From assembly GCA_037176845.1 (NCBI GenBank), contig JAYKXP010000033.1, positions 62,001 through 126,000 on the forward strand: DNA of 64,000 nucleotides, read 5' to 3'. Source of the stretch: Paramarasmius palmivorus. Its lineage: Eukaryota > Basidiomycota > Agaricomycetes > Agaricales > Marasmiaceae. Below the pieces are notes generated by a model. The model saw only the letters and a list, made by a program, of their open reading frames with translations, was not told the origin of the DNA and ran no database searches. Shown here one piece after another: positions 61,801 through 64,000 of this stretch. The position numbers and the translations under genes are program-made. Within the stretch, counting starts at the first letter, position 1, and each line of letters begins with the position of its first letter.

Positions 61801-64000
61801 TTAAGCAACCGTCTGTCGTTGACTTCCAGGACTCTGTGGTTCTCCGGCGATACTCATCCCGCCCATTTGACCCTGTAATCCACCAACACCGAAACCAGGT
61901 CTCGCCGAGGAATCCATTTTCGGAAGAACCCATGATGGCGTCGACGTGTTAGGATGGTACGGAGATGTAGCTTCGAGGGAAGGCTGAGGTTGTCCTTGTA
62001 CTCCTCCCGTTGCACCTCCAACACTCCGCACAGATCCTACTGGGCTGCTTGGTTGAGGCTGGTGAGGAAGCGAATGAGCAGAACCGGCAGGTTGTTGTTG
62101 GTATGGAGAACCTCCGACGATAGGCTGGGCAGCTATTCCTCCTACGGTGTGGGCAGAGTGAAGTGATTCAGCAGACTGCTGAGGTTGTGATCCAAAAGGC
62201 GAAGACGGACCAACACCAACTTCAGTTGGTTGTTGGTAAGGAGTTACAGCAGCGGTAGCCGTTTGATATGGGGAGACACCGTATGGAGAGGGCCCAGCAG
62301 TAGTTCCAGCTGGTTGCTGCTGATAGGGGGAAACACCGATAGTTTGCTGAGCCGAAGCATATGTTCCCAGTGAGCTCGTACTACCGCTCGCAGGCCCACC
62401 TGGGAACGGAAGACTGTCGGAGCGTTCAGGGCCAGGGTACGGCAGGCTTTCCGACGACATCGACCTCGACGACTGTTGTTGAGATGCATGTGTGCTTGCA
62501 GTGGGGGATGAGACCTGTTGCTGCTGTGGAGACGCTGTGGGCTGCTGCTGTGGCTGATATGCCTGCTGGGGTTGTCCGTGAGGTTGTGCCTGAACCGTAT
62601 CGACTGCTACAACAATCCCGTTTTGCCCTTGGGTCTGAGAGGCACCGGAACCTGCTACAGGGGGTTGTGCCTCTTTGACACCCGGAACACTGATGAAGTA
62701 CACCGAGCCCGTCGGATCGGTGCCACCCTGCGCGTAGTACTGTGCCCAAGCCTGTACGTTGGGATCGGCATACGTGGTCTGTGGATTGTACACGTATGGC
62801 GGGCCAGTATTCTGTTGAACTGATTGCTGCTGTTGGACAGGCTGTTGTTGTTGTTGTTGTTGTTGCTGCTGCTGTGATTGTGGTTGTGTTTGCTGAGGTT
62901 CAGGTTGAGATGGCTGTTGCTGAACCGCAGGATACGGCTGAGGCCCCTGCTGTTGTGTGTACTGCCCGGGTTGGCCCTGTTGAGGCTGAGCACCATATGG
63001 CTGCTGTTGCTGTGATTGCTGCTGCTGCTGAGGCTGCGCGCCATAAGCATTCGCGATGGGCTGCGGTTGCGGCTGAGTTTGTCCATACGCAGCCGGTGGT
63101 TGCGATTGGGGTAGCTGTTGATTGTACGGCGCTGGTGCTGCACTGTAAGCAGGCTGAGCGTGAGGAATTTGGGCATATCCGCCTTGTGGACCTGCAGACC
63201 ATCCTGGGCCAGCACCGTATCCAGAGCCAGGTGGTGGTGATGTACCGTAATCTGCCCTTGCGCGAGGGTCTGGGCCATACGAAGGCATCGAGACTGAAGG
63301 TGGACGGTACGAATGTTCGTATACTGATATTTGTTTGTCAGAGCCAGGAGTAGAGCTAATCGTGTATTGGAAACGCACCTCCGGTATGCCTAGCCAAGCT
63401 CTCCTCCATCATCCTCTCAAAGATTGATCGTGCACGAATGAATGTCTCGTTCATCGATACCAAGTCAGCTATCCATCCAAATACGTCAACTTCACCTTTG
63501 CGACAGGGAATGACAAGAACTTACCTCTCTTTTGGCTGTACTTATCAATCAACTTGACAATCCTTGGCCTCAGCGTCATACTCTGACGGTACAGTTCCTG
63601 TCAAACGCACGCTTTTGGTCAGCTTGACCAATCTGTGTATCATGCCTCCAAACTCACCTGTATCTCCTCGTTATCAGCCAAATTGTCCTGTTGTGGATCC
63701 AATGCTCTCAACATAGTAAGCAGTTTTTCCACGTTTACTGCTTGCGCAAACACTTCAGCTTCTTGTTCAGCTTCACGTGCAAGCTCTGCCGCTGTGGGCT
63801 CAGGCATGGGTTCCTTCATGGGGTGGCTAGGGTGAGCAAAGGTGGCATAACACGGTGGAACAAAGACGTACAACGTAGTTGACGGGGAAGATACCAGTTC
63901 GACCTTTCAGCTGTCCTCTCCACCAATCTTTGTATCCTCGATCAACGACCTGTGTTCGTTGATGTACGTCAGAATCGTAAAGTATGAAAGTTGCCAGGAA
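61801..64000 (-). CDS. HSE1: ESCRT-0 subunit Hse1 (STAM homologue), C-terminal part, cut by the window edge
   Basis: Hse1 pairs with Vps27 on endosomes and sorts ubiquitinated membrane proteins to the vacuole. The gene runs leftward, so its N-terminal VHS and ubiquitin-binding regions lie beyond base 64000. Inside the window are the end of an SH3 domain ([19 protein letters not shown] then PVNYV, about 63880-63950), then [19 protein letters not shown] and [21 protein letters not shown], then [18 protein letters not shown] and [19 protein letters not shown], which make the helical core that binds Vps27. After a last intron, one long exon (61801 to about 63330) encodes a Gln-, Pro-, Gly- and Tyr-rich tail with polyglutamine. 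Exons are separated by short introns. The identity rests on the domain order and the strongly conserved helical core. Confidence 0.93.
62841..62875. repeat. CAR trinucleotide (polyglutamine) repeat
   Basis: A run of about a dozen CAA/CAG codons (read on the minus strand) in the Hse1 tail encodes a polyglutamine tract. Mixed CAA and CAG codons make it less prone to slippage than a pure repeat. Glutamine-rich tails are common in fungal Hse1. Confidence 0.85.

Noticed and set aside
1..64000. CRISPR arrays, bacterial operons, ribosome-binding sites, phage
   Set aside because: Gene structure is eukaryotic throughout, and no regularly spaced repeats or prokaryotic gene sets were seen.

Overview
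The window is nuclear DNA of a filamentous fungus, most likely an Agaricomycete (mushroom-forming basidiomycete). The evidence is eukaryotic genes split by many GT-AG introns of about 45-75 nt, gene families typical of fungi (a cellular RNA-dependent RNA polymerase, a URBS1/SRE-type GATA iron regulator, Opi1, an Msn2-like C2H2 factor, a Zn2Cys6 factor, Hse1) and the complete lack of bacterial signals. All assignments come from reading translations and splice sites by eye. No search was run.

Layout. 1.4-2.7 kb (minus): alpha/beta hydrolase. 5.3-9.7 kb (plus): RNA-silencing RNA-dependent RNA polymerase, convergent with a two-finger GATA repressor at 10.1-12.6 kb (minus) that has a palindromic GATA site upstream. 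16.1-35.2 kb: a block of two lineage-restricted-looking families. These are a large multi-membrane-segment protein family (two intact genes at 24.6-28.0 kb minus and 31.8-35.2 kb plus, and a decayed copy at 16.1-18.6 kb) and a small single-pass membrane protein family (three genes at 20.2-20.9, 21.7-22.2 and 23.7-24.3 kb). 35.5-38.05 kb: secreted carboxylesterase. 38.4-40.4 kb: methionine aminopeptidase type 1. 41.1-45.1 kb: Opi1-family phospholipid regulator. 46.0-48.5 kb (minus): C2H2 zinc-finger factor. 52.4-55.2 kb (minus): Zn2Cys6 factor. 61.8 kb to the right edge (minus): C-terminal part of Hse1/STAM of ESCRT-0. Large stretches between these (notably 12.6-16.1, 28.0-31.8, 48.5-52.4 and 55.2-61.8 kb) hold no gene I can recognise.

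The flanking genes are housekeeping or regulatory, and nothing suggests a metabolic gene cluster. The most unusual part is the 16-35 kb block. Its two unrelated-looking membrane families are amplified and interleaved, with one member decaying, which is the pattern of a rapidly evolving locus. A second theme is extreme exon structure: probable microexons of 2, 13, 18 and 21 nt encode parts of zinc- or metal-binding sites in the aminopeptidase and the Zn2Cys6 factor. Matching long introns also interrupt both GATA fingers at the same codon.
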